From: Acidovorax benzenivorans
GTDB lineage: Bacteria; Pseudomonadota; Gammaproteobacteria; Burkholderiales; Burkholderiaceae_C
DNA: 64,000 nt
Assembly (NCBI RefSeq): GCF_028680575.1
Contig: NZ_JAPCKI010000001.1
Coordinates: forward strand, 248,001 to 312,000
Direction: 5' to 3'
Shown: piece after piece, positions 8,594-16,905 of the stretch
How the letters are laid out: each line of letters begins with the position of its first letter
Position numbering within the stretch: the first letter of the stretch is position 1
Translations under genes and position numbers: made by a program
The notes under the pieces: generated by a model
The model's input: the letters and a program-made list of their open reading frames with translations, nothing else
The model's database searches: none
What the model was told of the DNA's origin: nothing

Positions 8594-10123
8594 TCAGTTC
8601 TTGGCGGCAGGCGTGGCCGAGGTGGACTTGACCGCCGACTTGGGCACCGAGCGCGTGCGGGTGGTGGTGGTCGTCGTCGTCGTGCGCACGGTGGTGGCAG
8701 GCTCTGCGGCGGGCTGCGGTGCCGCCGCCACGGTGGGCAGCTGGCCCAGCATGGCCACATCGCCGATCAGCACGCTGTTGTCATACATGCGCAGAGGCAC
8801 CAGGGCGTACTGGCCGTCGATCTTGATCGGCTGGGGCAACTGGCGGCCATTGATGGTGACGGTGTGCTCGCCAGGGGGCAGGTAGCCACGGGCCACATAC
8901 ACGCGGCCCGGCAGCATGCGCCACAAGCGGTCGTCCGCCTGCTCGGTGGCCACCGAGGCGGCAGCACCAATCAGGCCGCCAATCAGGCCGCCACGCTTTT
9001 GCAGCTCGTTTTGCAGCACGCCCTTGGCCACGGCGCGGGTGAAGCCACGCAGCACCATGCCGGGCATTTCGTCCTTGAGCGCACGGCGGGCCATCACGTT
9101 CACATCCACCACGTTTTCCAACTTGAGGTCGGTGCCAGCCGCCGAGACCACCGTCAGGGGGGCGTCCTTGGAGGGATCGATCACCGGGTAGGAGATGCTG
9201 GCGGTGACCAGACCACGGCCGGTGGGCACAGGGATGGTGAAAGCCTTGGGCTTGCGTGCGGGGGCGTCACCCGCTTCGACGATAAAGAGCACGTCGGTCA
9301 TGCGCTGGCGGCGCTTCCAGGTGAAGCCGGTGCGGTTGTCCAGGCCGCGCAGGCCTTCTTCCAGCACCGGGGTATCAGGCTTGAGCTCGATGGCCTTGCG
9401 GTAGCCGGGTGCAGCCAGGCCAGGCTCATTGAGCATTTCGTACAGAAAGCCGGCCAGGTAGTGGCTCAGGGCGTTGGAGTAGCCGTTCTTGAGGGCCAGC
9501 ACCTCGGGGTCGTTGAGCGTCTCGACGGGGTAGCCGTTGAGTTCCTTGCCGCCGGACGTGGCGCCCTTGGACTTGGCTTCTTCTTCAGCCGCCAGGGTTT
9601 CCTTGGCGCGGAACTCGGCAATGATGGCTTCGCGCTCATGCGTGCGCTTGATGTCCACGCGGGCGTTTTCAAAATCACCCACAGCCATGCGGTTGAGCGC
9701 CAGGCGCGTGGTCAGCCACACCTTTTCATAGTCCTGGCCTTCATAGGTCTTGAGGCGTTCGCTGATGAGCGCAGCACCCACGGTGCCCATAAGCTTGGAA
9801 GGGTTGGTCTTGGCGGTTTCCTCCCATTCCTTGACCTTGTTGTCGGCCAACAGGAAGGCATTGGTGCTGTCGGGGTAGCGGCGGTCCATGCGCAGCAATT
9901 CGCCGCGTTCCATGTTGTAGAGCAGCGCCGTTTTTTCTTCTTCGGTCTTGGCCGTGCTCTCCAGGCTGGCCAGCGCGGCAGGGATGCCGCCACTGCGCCC
10001 AGCAGTTTGCATGTCGGTGGCCAGCTTGTCGTGGCTCTGCATGGTGGCGCAGCCGGTGAGGGCTGCGCTCAGCGCCAGGGCCCACAGCAGGCGCGGACGG
10101 AAACGGGTTGGGTGGGCGGTCAT
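8594..10123 (-). CDS. COG3014-type lipoprotein, first gene of the LpoB cluster
   Basis: Lipoprotein of 509 residues with signal ending ALTGCATM (lipobox). The N-terminal half (residues 40-260) is helical and TPR-like, with LYNMERGELLRMDRRYPDS near residue 65. The middle holds beta-rich segments, and the C terminus carries a Thr/Arg-rich low-complexity stretch before SVPKSAVKSTSAT. This protein type is commonly next to ycfL and lpoB in gammaproteobacteria. Start at ATG 10123 opens the signal peptide. It probably heads an operon running to 5429, with a 35-bp gap to ycfL. Confidence 0.75.
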   Translation of the reverse strand: MTAHPTRFRPRLLWALALSAALTGCATMQSHDKLATDMQTAGRSGGIPAALASLESTAKTEEEKTALLYNMERGELLRMDRRYPDSTNAFLLADNKVKEWEETAKTNPSKLMGTVGAALISERLKTYEGQDYEKVWLTTRLALNRMAVGDFENARVDIKRTHEREAIIAEFRAKETLAAEEEAKSKGATSGGKELNGYPVETLNDPEVLALKNGYSNALSHYLAGFLYEMLNEPGLAAPGYRKAIELKPDTPVLEEGLRGLDNRTGFTWKRRQRMTDVLFIVEAGDAPARKPKAFTIPVPTGRGLVTASISYPVIDPSKDAPLTVVSAAGTDLKLENVVDVNVMARRALKDEMPGMVLRGFTRAVAKGVLQNELQKRGGLIGGLIGAAASVATEQADDRLWRMLPGRVYVARGYLPPGEHTVTINGRQLPQPIKIDGQYALVPLRMYDNSVLIGDVAMLGQLPTVAAAPQPAAEPATTVRTTTTTTTTRTRSVPKSAVKSTSATPAAKN

Positions 10124-10456
10124 GGATGCTCCTTGCAGATCGGTCAATTGCTCACCAGAAACACCCCGCGCTCCCCGCGCGCAGCCGCGCAGCGGCCACC
10201 CTGAGGGTGGCGCGCTACAGATACGGCGTGCGTGGTGGAAATCCGGTCAAGGCGGGTGCTGGCAGCCCGTGCGCCCCCTCCCGGTGCGCATACGTGCTGT
10301 GTGCGGCCCCCTCTGGCTGTGAGTTTCTTGGTTGTTGTGTATGGGGTTGTAGCCAGCCGCGCAATGTAGCAAAAGCTTGTATCTTTTCTGTAACCGTGTG
10401 GGGCCCGCGACACGGACGGATACATGGACCCGCGCACTGAATGCATGGTGTGCATG
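10124..10456. other. Intergenic region upstream of the LpoB-type operon
   Basis: No credible gene. It contains a perfect hairpin, GCCACCC-tga-GGGTGGC (10195-10211), with no T run. An AT-richer stretch lies near 10360-10395 and includes TACATT on the minus strand, a possible -10 for the downstream minus-strand operon. No known factor binding site was recognised. Confidence 0.4.
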
Positions 10457-11197
10457 TCATTTCTCCTGCTGCTGCGGCATGCGGTACAGCCACACAACCC
10501 TCCCACCGGGGGGTCGTAGCTGGGCGCTGGGCAGCCAGCCGGGCACCGCAAACTCCAGGCTCACCAGCCAGGCGCCGGGGGCCAGTTCGGCCTGGGCCTT
10601 GGCGGCCGCGCGGGCCATGCTCTCGGGCCGCTGGAACAGGTACACCATCTGGTAGGCGCTCCAGTCGGCCTTCCACATATCGGCGCGCCGCACCTGGGCC
10701 CAGGGGCAGCGCGAGGCGCACAGCAGGCGCAGCGGCCAGCTCCATTCCAGCCCGTTGAGCTGGGCTGCGGGGTAGGCAAGGCGCAGGGCCTTGAGGCCAT
10801 CGCCCAGGCCACACCCGGCGTCCAGCACCCGTGCGCCCAGGGGCAAAGGCGCCTGCACCGCCAGGGCCTGCAGCGCATGGCGCGGTGTGGGAAACAGCGG
10901 CGCATCGCGCCACGCATTGAGCGGATAGACCAGCAACAGCAATACCAAGGGCACCAGCCACGCCCAGGTGGGCAAGCTGGCCGCACCGAGCAGTGCCAGC
11001 GACAGCGGAAAGCCCGCCGCAATCAGCCCGCGCCGCCACCAGCTGTCGCCCAGCACACTGGCCGCCGTACCCAGCAGGCAGGCGACCAGCAAGGCGGCCA
11101 CAGGCGAGACCGCGCGCTGCAGCGCCACGAAGATCAGCCACGCGCACGCCCACGCAACCAGCGCGGGCAGGGGCCAGGGCATACGCAGGGCCAGCAT
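10457..11197 (-). CDS. Membrane-anchored class I SAM-dependent methyltransferase
   Basis: Protein of 246 residues. The first 95 residues are strongly hydrophobic, giving three or four membrane segments. From about residue 120 a Rossmann-type methyltransferase domain follows: VLDAGCGLGDGLKAL is motif I (S-adenosylmethionine binding), WSAYQMVYLFQRPESM is around motif IV, and PGAWLVSLEF is around motif VI. The active domain is short. Lies 9 bp downstream of the secreted protein at 11207-12550 and is probably cotranscribed with it. Methyl acceptor unknown. Confidence 0.75.
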   Translation of the reverse strand: MLALRMPWPLPALVAWACAWLIFVALQRAVSPVAALLVACLLGTAASVLGDSWWRRGLIAAGFPLSLALLGAASLPTWAWLVPLVLLLLVYPLNAWRDAPLFPTPRHALQALAVQAPLPLGARVLDAGCGLGDGLKALRLAYPAAQLNGLEWSWPLRLLCASRCPWAQVRRADMWKADWSAYQMVYLFQRPESMARAAAKAQAELAPGAWLVSLEFAVPGWLPSAQLRPPGGRVVWLYRMPQQQEK

Positions 11198-11206
11198 GGG
11201 GGGTTC

Positions 11207-12550
11207 TCAACGGCCCAAAATGCCGCGCAGCAGATTGACGGGGTTGACTACGTTGCCTGCGTCCGTGCCACCGTCGCCAGCAGGCGGCTGGCCTGCGGGC
11301 GCACCGCCCATGCCGCTGGAATAAGCGCCTGTGCCGCCCGATGGTGCGCCGGGTGCCGCGCCCATGCTGCCACGGCGCCCTTGCATCTCCTCGCCCAACA
11401 TGGCCATGGTGTGCGACTTGACGCGCACGCGCACGGCCCATTCGGGCTCCCACGCGGCCTTGGGGTCAGCTGGACGGGGCGGGTACACGATGTGGCTTTC
11501 GCCGCCGTAGGCCATCATGCGCAACATGGGCGTGGCATCGCGCCCACCGCCCGCAAAGATGCCCTGTGGAATGGCGCACTGCGTGGTCTCGGGCTGCAGC
11601 AGCACACGCTCCTTGAGCCAGCGGTCGATGGTGGCGGGCGACAGGTAGTCGAACAGGCCCATGCCCGTGTCGGGCGTCTCGGCGCTGGACCACATGATGA
11701 GGTCGTCCCCGCTTTGCGACATGGCATGCAGGTAGTAGGCGCGCGCATTGCGCACGGGCTGCCAGCTGGTGCCCATGCTGTCCTGCGGCTTGCCGGTGGT
11801 GCGCAGGTCGATGGCAGGCATGAGGTCTTGTGCCGCACCCAGCGTGAACTTCATGGACGCGGGCACGCCGTCGCCGCGCACCTGGTGTTCGCCCACCAGC
11901 GAGGCGTCACGCGACAGGCTCACCTGGTTGCGTTCGTTGGGGTACAGCGCGTAGGCCGGGCCCACGCGCGGCCCCCGGTCGGGCACGGCGCGGCCTGCAA
12001 AGGCCTGGGCATAGTCCGTGGACTTGGCGCGCGCCAGGTCGATCACGCGGGGCTGGCCCGCACGCACCGAGGCGCCACAACCCCAGTACAGCAGGATGCG
12101 GCCCTTGGGCTGGTGCTGCTGGTATTCCTGGGGCACCTCGCCCGGCTCAGTCTGGGTGGGCTGGGCACGGGGCGGGATCAGCGGAAGGGATTCACCCATG
12201 CGCATGCCAGGCGGTATGGCCTGGCTGGCTTCGACGCCAGGGCGCAGGCTGTTGTGCAAGGCGATGTCGATGACACGCGGAGGCATGATGGACATGGCAC
12301 GGGCGTTGCCGTACGACGTATTGCCACTGCCCGCCCTGCCCTGCGCGCCGCCGCCCATGAGACCGCCGAGCATGCCGCCGCCACCGGGCAGGCTGTCCAT
12401 CTCGGGCATACCCGCCATGGTGCCGGTGGAAACATCCATCCACAGCTGGACTTTTGGGGCTTTGGTGGTTTGGGCCTGGGCGCCCAGGCTGGCGATGCTC
12501 AGGCCAACGGCCAGGCAGGCGGGGGTCAGGACGAAGCGCAAAGAGGTCAT
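11207..12550 (-). CDS. Secreted protein of unknown function, Gly/Pro-rich ends
   Basis: Exported protein of 447 residues with a clear signal peptide ending GAQAQTT. Just after it come VQLWMDVSTGTMAGMP and a Gly-rich stretch (GGGGMLGGLMGGG). The middle region has a YWGCGASVRAGQPRVIDLAR segment and the C terminus is Gly/Ala/Pro-rich. I do not recognise a family with a known role. Start at ATG 12550 opens the signal peptide. Likely cotranscribed with the membrane methyltransferase. Confidence 0.6.
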   Translation of the reverse strand: MTSLRFVLTPACLAVGLSIASLGAQAQTTKAPKVQLWMDVSTGTMAGMPEMDSLPGGGGMLGGLMGGGAQGRAGSGNTSYGNARAMSIMPPRVIDIALHNSLRPGVEASQAIPPGMRMGESLPLIPPRAQPTQTEPGEVPQEYQQHQPKGRILLYWGCGASVRAGQPRVIDLARAKSTDYAQAFAGRAVPDRGPRVGPAYALYPNERNQVSLSRDASLVGEHQVRGDGVPASMKFTLGAAQDLMPAIDLRTTGKPQDSMGTSWQPVRNARAYYLHAMSQSGDDLIMWSSAETPDTGMGLFDYLSPATIDRWLKERVLLQPETTQCAIPQGIFAGGGRDATPMLRMMAYGGESHIVYPPRPADPKAAWEPEWAVRVRVKSHTMAMLGEEMQGRRGSMGAAPGAPSGGTGAYSSGMGGAPAGQPPAGDGGTDAGNVVNPVNLLRGILGR

Positions 12551-12787
12551 GAGGGTCTGCTCCAGGAGATACATGGATCACCCGGCAAACCATCGTGGGC
12601 CACAAAGCGGCATCGTCGCCGCCCTGTGAAAAGGCCTTGCGGTCAACCCGGGTGTGTTGAACGCAGCGCAGTGTAGGCCCCGCAACGACGCATTTTGCCC
12701 GCGCAAGTTACTTGTGGAAACCGTTTGTGTGCGCTATTTCACGCAGTCTTGCGCGGCGACAGAACCGCACCCCGGACCAACGACCGG

Positions 12788-13705
12788 TCAGCCCCGTAGG
12801 CGATCGATCAAGCCGTTGAGCGCCTCCAGCGAACCAAACTGAATCGCCAGCTCGCCCATGTCCTCCACCCGGCCATGGCGTTTGACGCGTTTTTTGACGC
12901 GCACCTCGACCTCGGCCATGAGCAGGTCCGACAGTTCTTCTTCCACGCGCTTCAAGTCGCGCGACTTTTCCTTCTGGGGCTTTTGTGGCACCAGGCTGAA
13001 CTCAGCGCCGATCTTCTTGACCAGCGCCTCGGCCTCGCGCACCGACAGCTTCTTGGCCGCGATCTGGTTGCCCGCCGTGATCTGCGCGGCGCGGTCCAGC
13101 GACAGCAGCGCGCGTGCGTGGCCCATGTCGATGTCGCCCGCCATCAGCATGGTCTGCACCGGCTCGGCCAGGTTCAACAGGCGCAGCAGGTTGCTGGCGG
13201 CGCTGCGCGAGCGGCCCACGGCCTGCGCGGCCAGCTCGTGCGTCAGGCCAAACTCCTTGACCAGGCGCTGCAGGCCATGGGCTTCTTCCAGCGGGTTGAG
13301 GTCTTCGCGCTGGATGTTTTCGATGAGCGCCATGGCGGCCGCCGACTCGTCGGGCACGTCGCGCACCAGCACCGGCACCTCGGCCAGGCCCGCCAGGCGC
13401 GAGGCCCGAAAGCGCCGCTCGCCCGCGATGATTTCGTACTTGCCCGCGTGCTCACCGCCCGTGAGGCGCCGCACCAGGATGGGCTGCATGATGCCCTGGG
13501 CCTTGATGCTTTCGGCCAGCTCGTACAGCGCGCCTTCGTCCATGCGCGTGCGGGGCTGGTACACGCCGGGCACCAGTTCGGACAGCGGCAGGCTGCTGGG
13601 CAGCCCGGCTTCGGCCGCCTGGGCCTGCTCCACTTTTTCTTCGACCTTGGGGCCCAGCAGGGCTTCGAGGCCTCGGCCGAGGCCCTTGGGTTTTTTGGTG
13701 ACCAT
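12788..13705 (-). CDS. parB: Chromosome partitioning protein ParB
   Basis: ParB of 305 residues, a CTP-dependent DNA clamp that loads at parS and spreads along DNA to organise the origin region. The N terminus KPKGLGRGLEALLG is the ParA-contact peptide. GERRFRAS (residues about 95-102) is the CTP-binding ParB-box II, and LTHELAAQAVGRSRSAASN is the helix-turn-helix that reads parS. The C terminus is the dimerisation domain. Its targets, four parS sites, lie at 16286-19132. Last gene of the segregation block. Confidence 0.97.
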   Translation of the reverse strand: MVTKKPKGLGRGLEALLGPKVEEKVEQAQAAEAGLPSSLPLSELVPGVYQPRTRMDEGALYELAESIKAQGIMQPILVRRLTGGEHAGKYEIIAGERRFRASRLAGLAEVPVLVRDVPDESAAAMALIENIQREDLNPLEEAHGLQRLVKEFGLTHELAAQAVGRSRSAASNLLRLLNLAEPVQTMLMAGDIDMGHARALLSLDRAAQITAGNQIAAKKLSVREAEALVKKIGAEFSLVPQKPQKEKSRDLKRVEEELSDLLMAEVEVRVKKRVKRHGRVEDMGELAIQFGSLEALNGLIDRLRG

Positions 13706-13744
13706 GAAATGCGTCTCGCGAAAGGGAAAAAGGAATGGGAAGAA

Positions 13745-14041
13745 TCAGCGGTCGATGATGACCAGCGTGCCATGGCTGCCAGGCGCTACGGCGTGGGGGA
13801 CACCTGCGGGCACGATGAACGCCTCGCCCGCCTGCACCTCGGTGACTTGTCCTTGCAGGTCCAGGCGCATGCAGCCGTCCAGCACCAGCAGCGCTTCGTC
13901 AAAGTCGTGCGATTCGTCGGGGTAGGCGGCGTCGTCCATGCGCAGCACCTTGACGTTGGCGCCCGCCGCCTGACCCACCACCGTGGAGTTCCAGGCGCGG
14001 GGCAGTTGGTCGGCGATGCTGGACAGCTTGATTTTTGACAT
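13745..14041 (-). CDS. Small cupin-domain protein
   Basis: Single-domain cupin of 98 residues. The cupin motif 1 region is ESHDFDEALLVLDGCMRLDL and motif 2 is GEAFIVPAGVPHAV. One usual metal-binding His of motif 1 appears as part of SHDFDE, so metal binding is plausible but incomplete. Start at ATG 14041 (MSKIKLSS); an upstream GTG/ATG at 14053 is possible. It sits between parB (39 bp away) and the hydrolase in the segregation block. Function unknown. Confidence 0.75.
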   Translation of the reverse strand: MSKIKLSSIADQLPRAWNSTVVGQAAGANVKVLRMDDAAYPDESHDFDEALLVLDGCMRLDLQGQVTEVQAGEAFIVPAGVPHAVAPGSHGTLVIIDR

Positions 14042-14090
14042 GGGTCGGATCACTCAAGAGAAAGGGAGTGGGCGGCAATGGCCTAGCGGT

Positions 14091-14633
14091 TCACGCCGGT
14101 GGTGCCAGCCGCATCAACCAGCCATGCCCCTCGTCCCAATCGCCCAGGCCCGACTCGGCATTGATGTGGCCGCGCTCGCCGTAGTCGACAAAACGCGCAC
14201 CCCAGGCCTGCGCCAGACCTTCGGCGCGCTCCAGGCTGCAATACGGATCGTTGCGGCTGCCCACCAGCACGGCAGGGAACGGCAGCAGCTGGCGCGCAAT
14301 GGGTGCCCAGCCGTGGATCTGCGCGGCCAGGTCGGGGCGCTCCACATCGCCCGGCGCTACCAGCAGCGCCCCCACCACGCGGTGCGCGTTGGCCGAGTGC
14401 GCGGCCCACCAGGCGGTGAGGACACAGCCCAGGCTGTGGGCCACCAGCACCACGGGGCCGTCGGCATCGACCACGGTTTCCTCCAGCCGCGCGGACCAGT
14501 CGCCGCGCAGCGGGCGCATCCAGTCGTGCTGCTCCACGCGGTGGTAGCCGTGGCGGGCCTCCCACAGGCTTTGCCAGTGGCCGGGGCCGGAGTTCTGCCA
14601 GCCGGGTAGCAGCAGGGTGTTGGAAGCATTCAT
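14091..14633 (-). CDS. RBBP9/YdeN-family alpha/beta hydrolase
   Basis: Serine-hydrolase-like protein of 180 residues. LLLPGWQNSGPGHWQSLWE opens the domain with the RBBP9/YdeN pattern; VLVAHSLGC is the nucleophile elbow (G-x-S-x-G variant HSLG); GSRNDPYCSLERAE carries the likely acid; a late RGHINAESG carries the catalytic His. Start at ATG 14633. It lies in the mnmG-parB block between parA and the cupin gene, and its start is flanked by a repeat-family-A copy. Substrate unknown. Confidence 0.8.
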   Translation of the reverse strand: MNASNTLLLPGWQNSGPGHWQSLWEARHGYHRVEQHDWMRPLRGDWSARLEETVVDADGPVVLVAHSLGCVLTAWWAAHSANAHRVVGALLVAPGDVERPDLAAQIHGWAPIARQLLPFPAVLVGSRNDPYCSLERAEGLAQAWGARFVDYGERGHINAESGLGDWDEGHGWLMRLAPPA

Positions 14634-14634
14634 C

Positions 14635-14692
14635 ACTATCAATTTAATAGCTATCAGCGCTTATATATCAAGCGCCAGGGGTCATTTTGGCC
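14635..14692. repeat. Dispersed repeat family A, copy 2 (encodes the ParA C terminus)
   Basis: Copy with TAATAGCTATCAGCGCTT, an AT-rich spacer, AAGCGCCAGGGGTCATTTTGG. It separates the hydrolase gene from parA. Read on the minus strand it encodes the last residues of ParA, including KMTPGA and the stop codon, so the repeat has been taken into the coding sequence. Confidence 0.75.
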
Positions 14693-15480
14693 ATGGAAGA
14701 TGCTGCCGCAGGCATGGTTTGCACGCGCTCGACCATCTCCTGCGCAAACTCCACAAACGCCTGGCTGCCCTTGGCGGCCGGGTCGAACACCACACCGGGC
14801 AACCCGTAGCTGGGCGCCTCGGCCAAGCGCACGTTGCGCGGGATCACGCTGTTGAACACCTTGTCGCCGAAGTGGCCCTTGAGCTGGTCGCTCACCTGCT
14901 GCTGCAGGGTGATGCGCGGGTCGAACATCACACGCAGCAGACCGATGATCTGCAGGTCGGTATTGAGGTTGGCATGCACCTGCTTGATGGTGTTGACCAA
15001 GTCGGTCAGGCCTTCGAGCGCGAAGTATTCGCACTGCATGGGAACGATCACCCCGTGCGCGCTGCACAGGCCGTTGAGCGTGAGCATGGACAGCGACGGC
15101 GGGCAGTCGATGAGCACGAAGTCGTAGTCGCCATCGGCCTCGGCCAGCGCGGCCTTCAGGCGCTTTTCGCGGTGCTCCAGCGCCACCAGCTCCACCTCGG
15201 CGCCCGCCAGTTCGCGGTTGGCGCCCAACACCCAGTAGCCACACTTTTCAGACAACACGGCAGCCTCTTTGACCGAGGCGGACTCGAGCAGCACGTCGTA
15301 CACCGTGAGGTCGAGGCTGCGCTTGTCCACACCCGAGCCCATGGTGGCATTGCCCTGCGGGTCCAGGTCCACCATCAGCACGCGCTGACCGATCTTGGCC
15401 AGCCCGGCGGCGAGGTTGACGGTGGTGGTGGTCTTGCCAACGCCACCCTTCTGGTTGGCAACGCAAAAGATCTTGGCCAT
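14668..15480 (-). CDS. parA: Chromosome partitioning ATPase ParA
   Basis: ParA/Soj-type ATPase of 270 residues. The N terminus CVANQKGGVGKTTTTVNLA holds the deviant Walker A (K-G-G-x-G-K-T). DLDPQGNATMGSG and VLIDCPPSLSMLTLNGL are the other conserved nucleotide-binding motifs. Together with ParB and parS it moves duplicated origins apart. The last residues (KMTPGA) and stop come from a copy of the family A repeat, outside the conserved domain. Order here is mnmG-rsmG-lysE-parA-hydrolase-cupin-parB, all minus strand. Confidence 0.96.
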   Translation of the reverse strand: MAKIFCVANQKGGVGKTTTTVNLAAGLAKIGQRVLMVDLDPQGNATMGSGVDKRSLDLTVYDVLLESASVKEAAVLSEKCGYWVLGANRELAGAEVELVALEHREKRLKAALAEADGDYDFVLIDCPPSLSMLTLNGLCSAHGVIVPMQCEYFALEGLTDLVNTIKQVHANLNTDLQIIGLLRVMFDPRITLQQQVSDQLKGHFGDKVFNSVIPRNVRLAEAPSYGLPGVVFDPAAKGSQAFVEFAQEMVERVQTMPAAASSMAKMTPGA

Positions 15481-15504
15481 GTGGGTGCTGCAGTTCGTGT
15501 AGTT

Positions 15505-16119
15505 TTATTTAGAGATGGCGAGCTTGATGCCAAAGCCGATCAGGAAGACGCCTGCGGTCTTTTCCAGCACGCGGCCGATGCGCGGGTTGGCGCGCATGCG
15601 CTCGGCCAGGTGGTGCGTGAGCAGCACGGCGGTCAGGCCATAGAGAAACGTCAATGCCGCCACGGTGGCCGCCATCACACCAAAGGTCAACAGGCCCTGG
15701 TGGCGCGCAGGATCGACAAACAGCGGAAAGAACGCCATGTAGAACACGATGGCCTTGGGGTTGAGCAAGGTGATGAGCCCCGCCTGCTTGAAGTAGTGGC
15801 GCGGCTGGATGTTGAGGATGGGTTGTGCCCCTGGCTTGGCAGTGAGCATCTTGAAGCCCAGCCACGCCAGGTAGGCCGCGCCCAGCCACTGCACCGCATG
15901 GAAGGCCGTGGGGTAGGTAGCCAGCAACGCCGCCACACCGGCCACTGCTGCCCACATCAACACCTGGTCACCCGCAATCACGCCCATGGTGGCCGCCATG
16001 CCGCCGCGAATGCCGCCCTTGCTGGTGGATGTGATGAGTGCCAGATTGCCGGGGCCTGGAATGAGCAGGAACAACACGATGGCGGCAACAAAGGCGCCGT
16101 AGTCTGCGATGCCGAACAT
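15505..16119 (-). CDS. LysE-family translocator
   Basis: Inner-membrane protein of 204 residues with about six hydrophobic segments. The start FLLIPGPGNLALITSTSKGG is the LysE/RhtB-family signature (P-G-P near the end of the first helix). Such proteins export amino acids or related small molecules. Start at ATG 16119 (MFGIADYG). It separates rsmG from parA in the segregation block, 24 bp before parA. Substrate unknown. Confidence 0.88.
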   Translation of the reverse strand: MFGIADYGAFVAAIVLFLLIPGPGNLALITSTSKGGIRGGMAATMGVIAGDQVLMWAAVAGVAALLATYPTAFHAVQWLGAAYLAWLGFKMLTAKPGAQPILNIQPRHYFKQAGLITLLNPKAIVFYMAFFPLFVDPARHQGLLTFGVMAATVAALTFLYGLTAVLLTHHLAERMRANPRIGRVLEKTAGVFLIGFGIKLAISK

Positions 16120-16227
16120 GAACTCTCCCGGTGTGCTGGATGGGTGCAATGAGGGACGCACCCGAAGTGAGGAGCCGAGTTTACGCGAGCCCCCCGCCCC
16201 GCCCGCTGAAAAGTCGGTGCCCAGGGG

Positions 16228-16905
16228 TCAGGCGGGCTTCATCCAAATGATGCAGCGCTCGGCGTCGAGGCTGGGCACGGCAAGCTGTTCCACGTGAAAC
16301 ACCGAGACATCGGCAGGCAAGGCCGCGATTTCTTCCTCGGGGTGTTTGCCCTTCATCGCCAACCAGACCCCGTGCGGGACCACCAGCGCAGCGCGCGACC
16401 AGGTCACAAAGTCTGGCAGCGAGGCAAACGCACGGCAGCTGATGATGTCGAACGGGGTAGCCAACGTCTCGACCCGCGCATGCACGCCATGCAGGTTGCG
16501 CAGCTTCAGCGCCACCGCCGCCTGCTGGATGAAGGCCGCCTTCTTGCCCACCGTATCCACACAGCTCACATCCACCTCCGGGCAGCAGATGGCGAACACC
16601 ACGCCGGGCAAGCCGCCGCCCGATCCGACATCGAGCAGCTTCACCGCTGCCACTCCACGCTCCTGCAGCAAGCCCGCCACGTGCCGACGCAGCGGCGCCA
16701 CGGCGGCCAGACTGTCCAGCAAGTGGTGCGACATCATCTCCTGCGGGTCGCGCACGGCGGTCAGGTTGTAGACCTTGTTCCACTTTTGCAGCAGCGCCAG
16801 AAAGTCCATCAATTGGGTGATCTGTGCGTCGCTCAAGCCCAAGGCCAGGGCGTCCGCACCAGCCTGCAGCTGTTGGCGCAAGGTATCGTTGTTCACTGCC
16901 GCCAT
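16228..16905 (-). CDS. rsmG: 16S rRNA (guanine527-N7)-methyltransferase RsmG (GidB)
   Basis: Methyltransferase of 225 residues that methylates N7 of G527 in 16S rRNA (E. coli numbering) using S-adenosylmethionine. VKLLDVGSGGGLPGVVFAI (about residues 77-95) is the SAM-binding motif; the N-terminal KVYNLTAVRDP is family-typical. Start at ATG 16905, whose A is the last base of the mnmG stop (TGATG overlap), implying translational coupling. A parS site lies inside the gene near its 3' end and is translated as FHVEQ. Confidence 0.95.
   Translation of the reverse strand: MAAVNNDTLRQQLQAGADALALGLSDAQITQLMDFLALLQKWNKVYNLTAVRDPQEMMSHHLLDSLAAVAPLRRHVAGLLQERGVAAVKLLDVGSGGGLPGVVFAICCPEVDVSCVDTVGKKAAFIQQAAVALKLRNLHGVHARVETLATPFDIISCRAFASLPDFVTWSRAALVVPHGVWLAMKGKHPEEEIAALPADVSVFHVEQLAVPSLDAERCIIWMKPA
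16286..16301. other. parS: parS site 1 (inside rsmG)
   Basis: TGTTCCACGTGAAACA, one mismatch from a perfect palindrome and from the consensus parS. It lies inside rsmG and is the site nearest parB. Confidence 0.9.

Noticed and set aside
8525-10204. 559-codon plus-strand frame
   Set aside because: Antisense to the COG3014-type gene. GC-rich DNA gives long stop-free antisense frames; no family features.
10877-12676. 599-codon plus-strand frame
   Set aside because: Antisense to the secreted unknown protein and methyltransferase; no signal peptide or motif.
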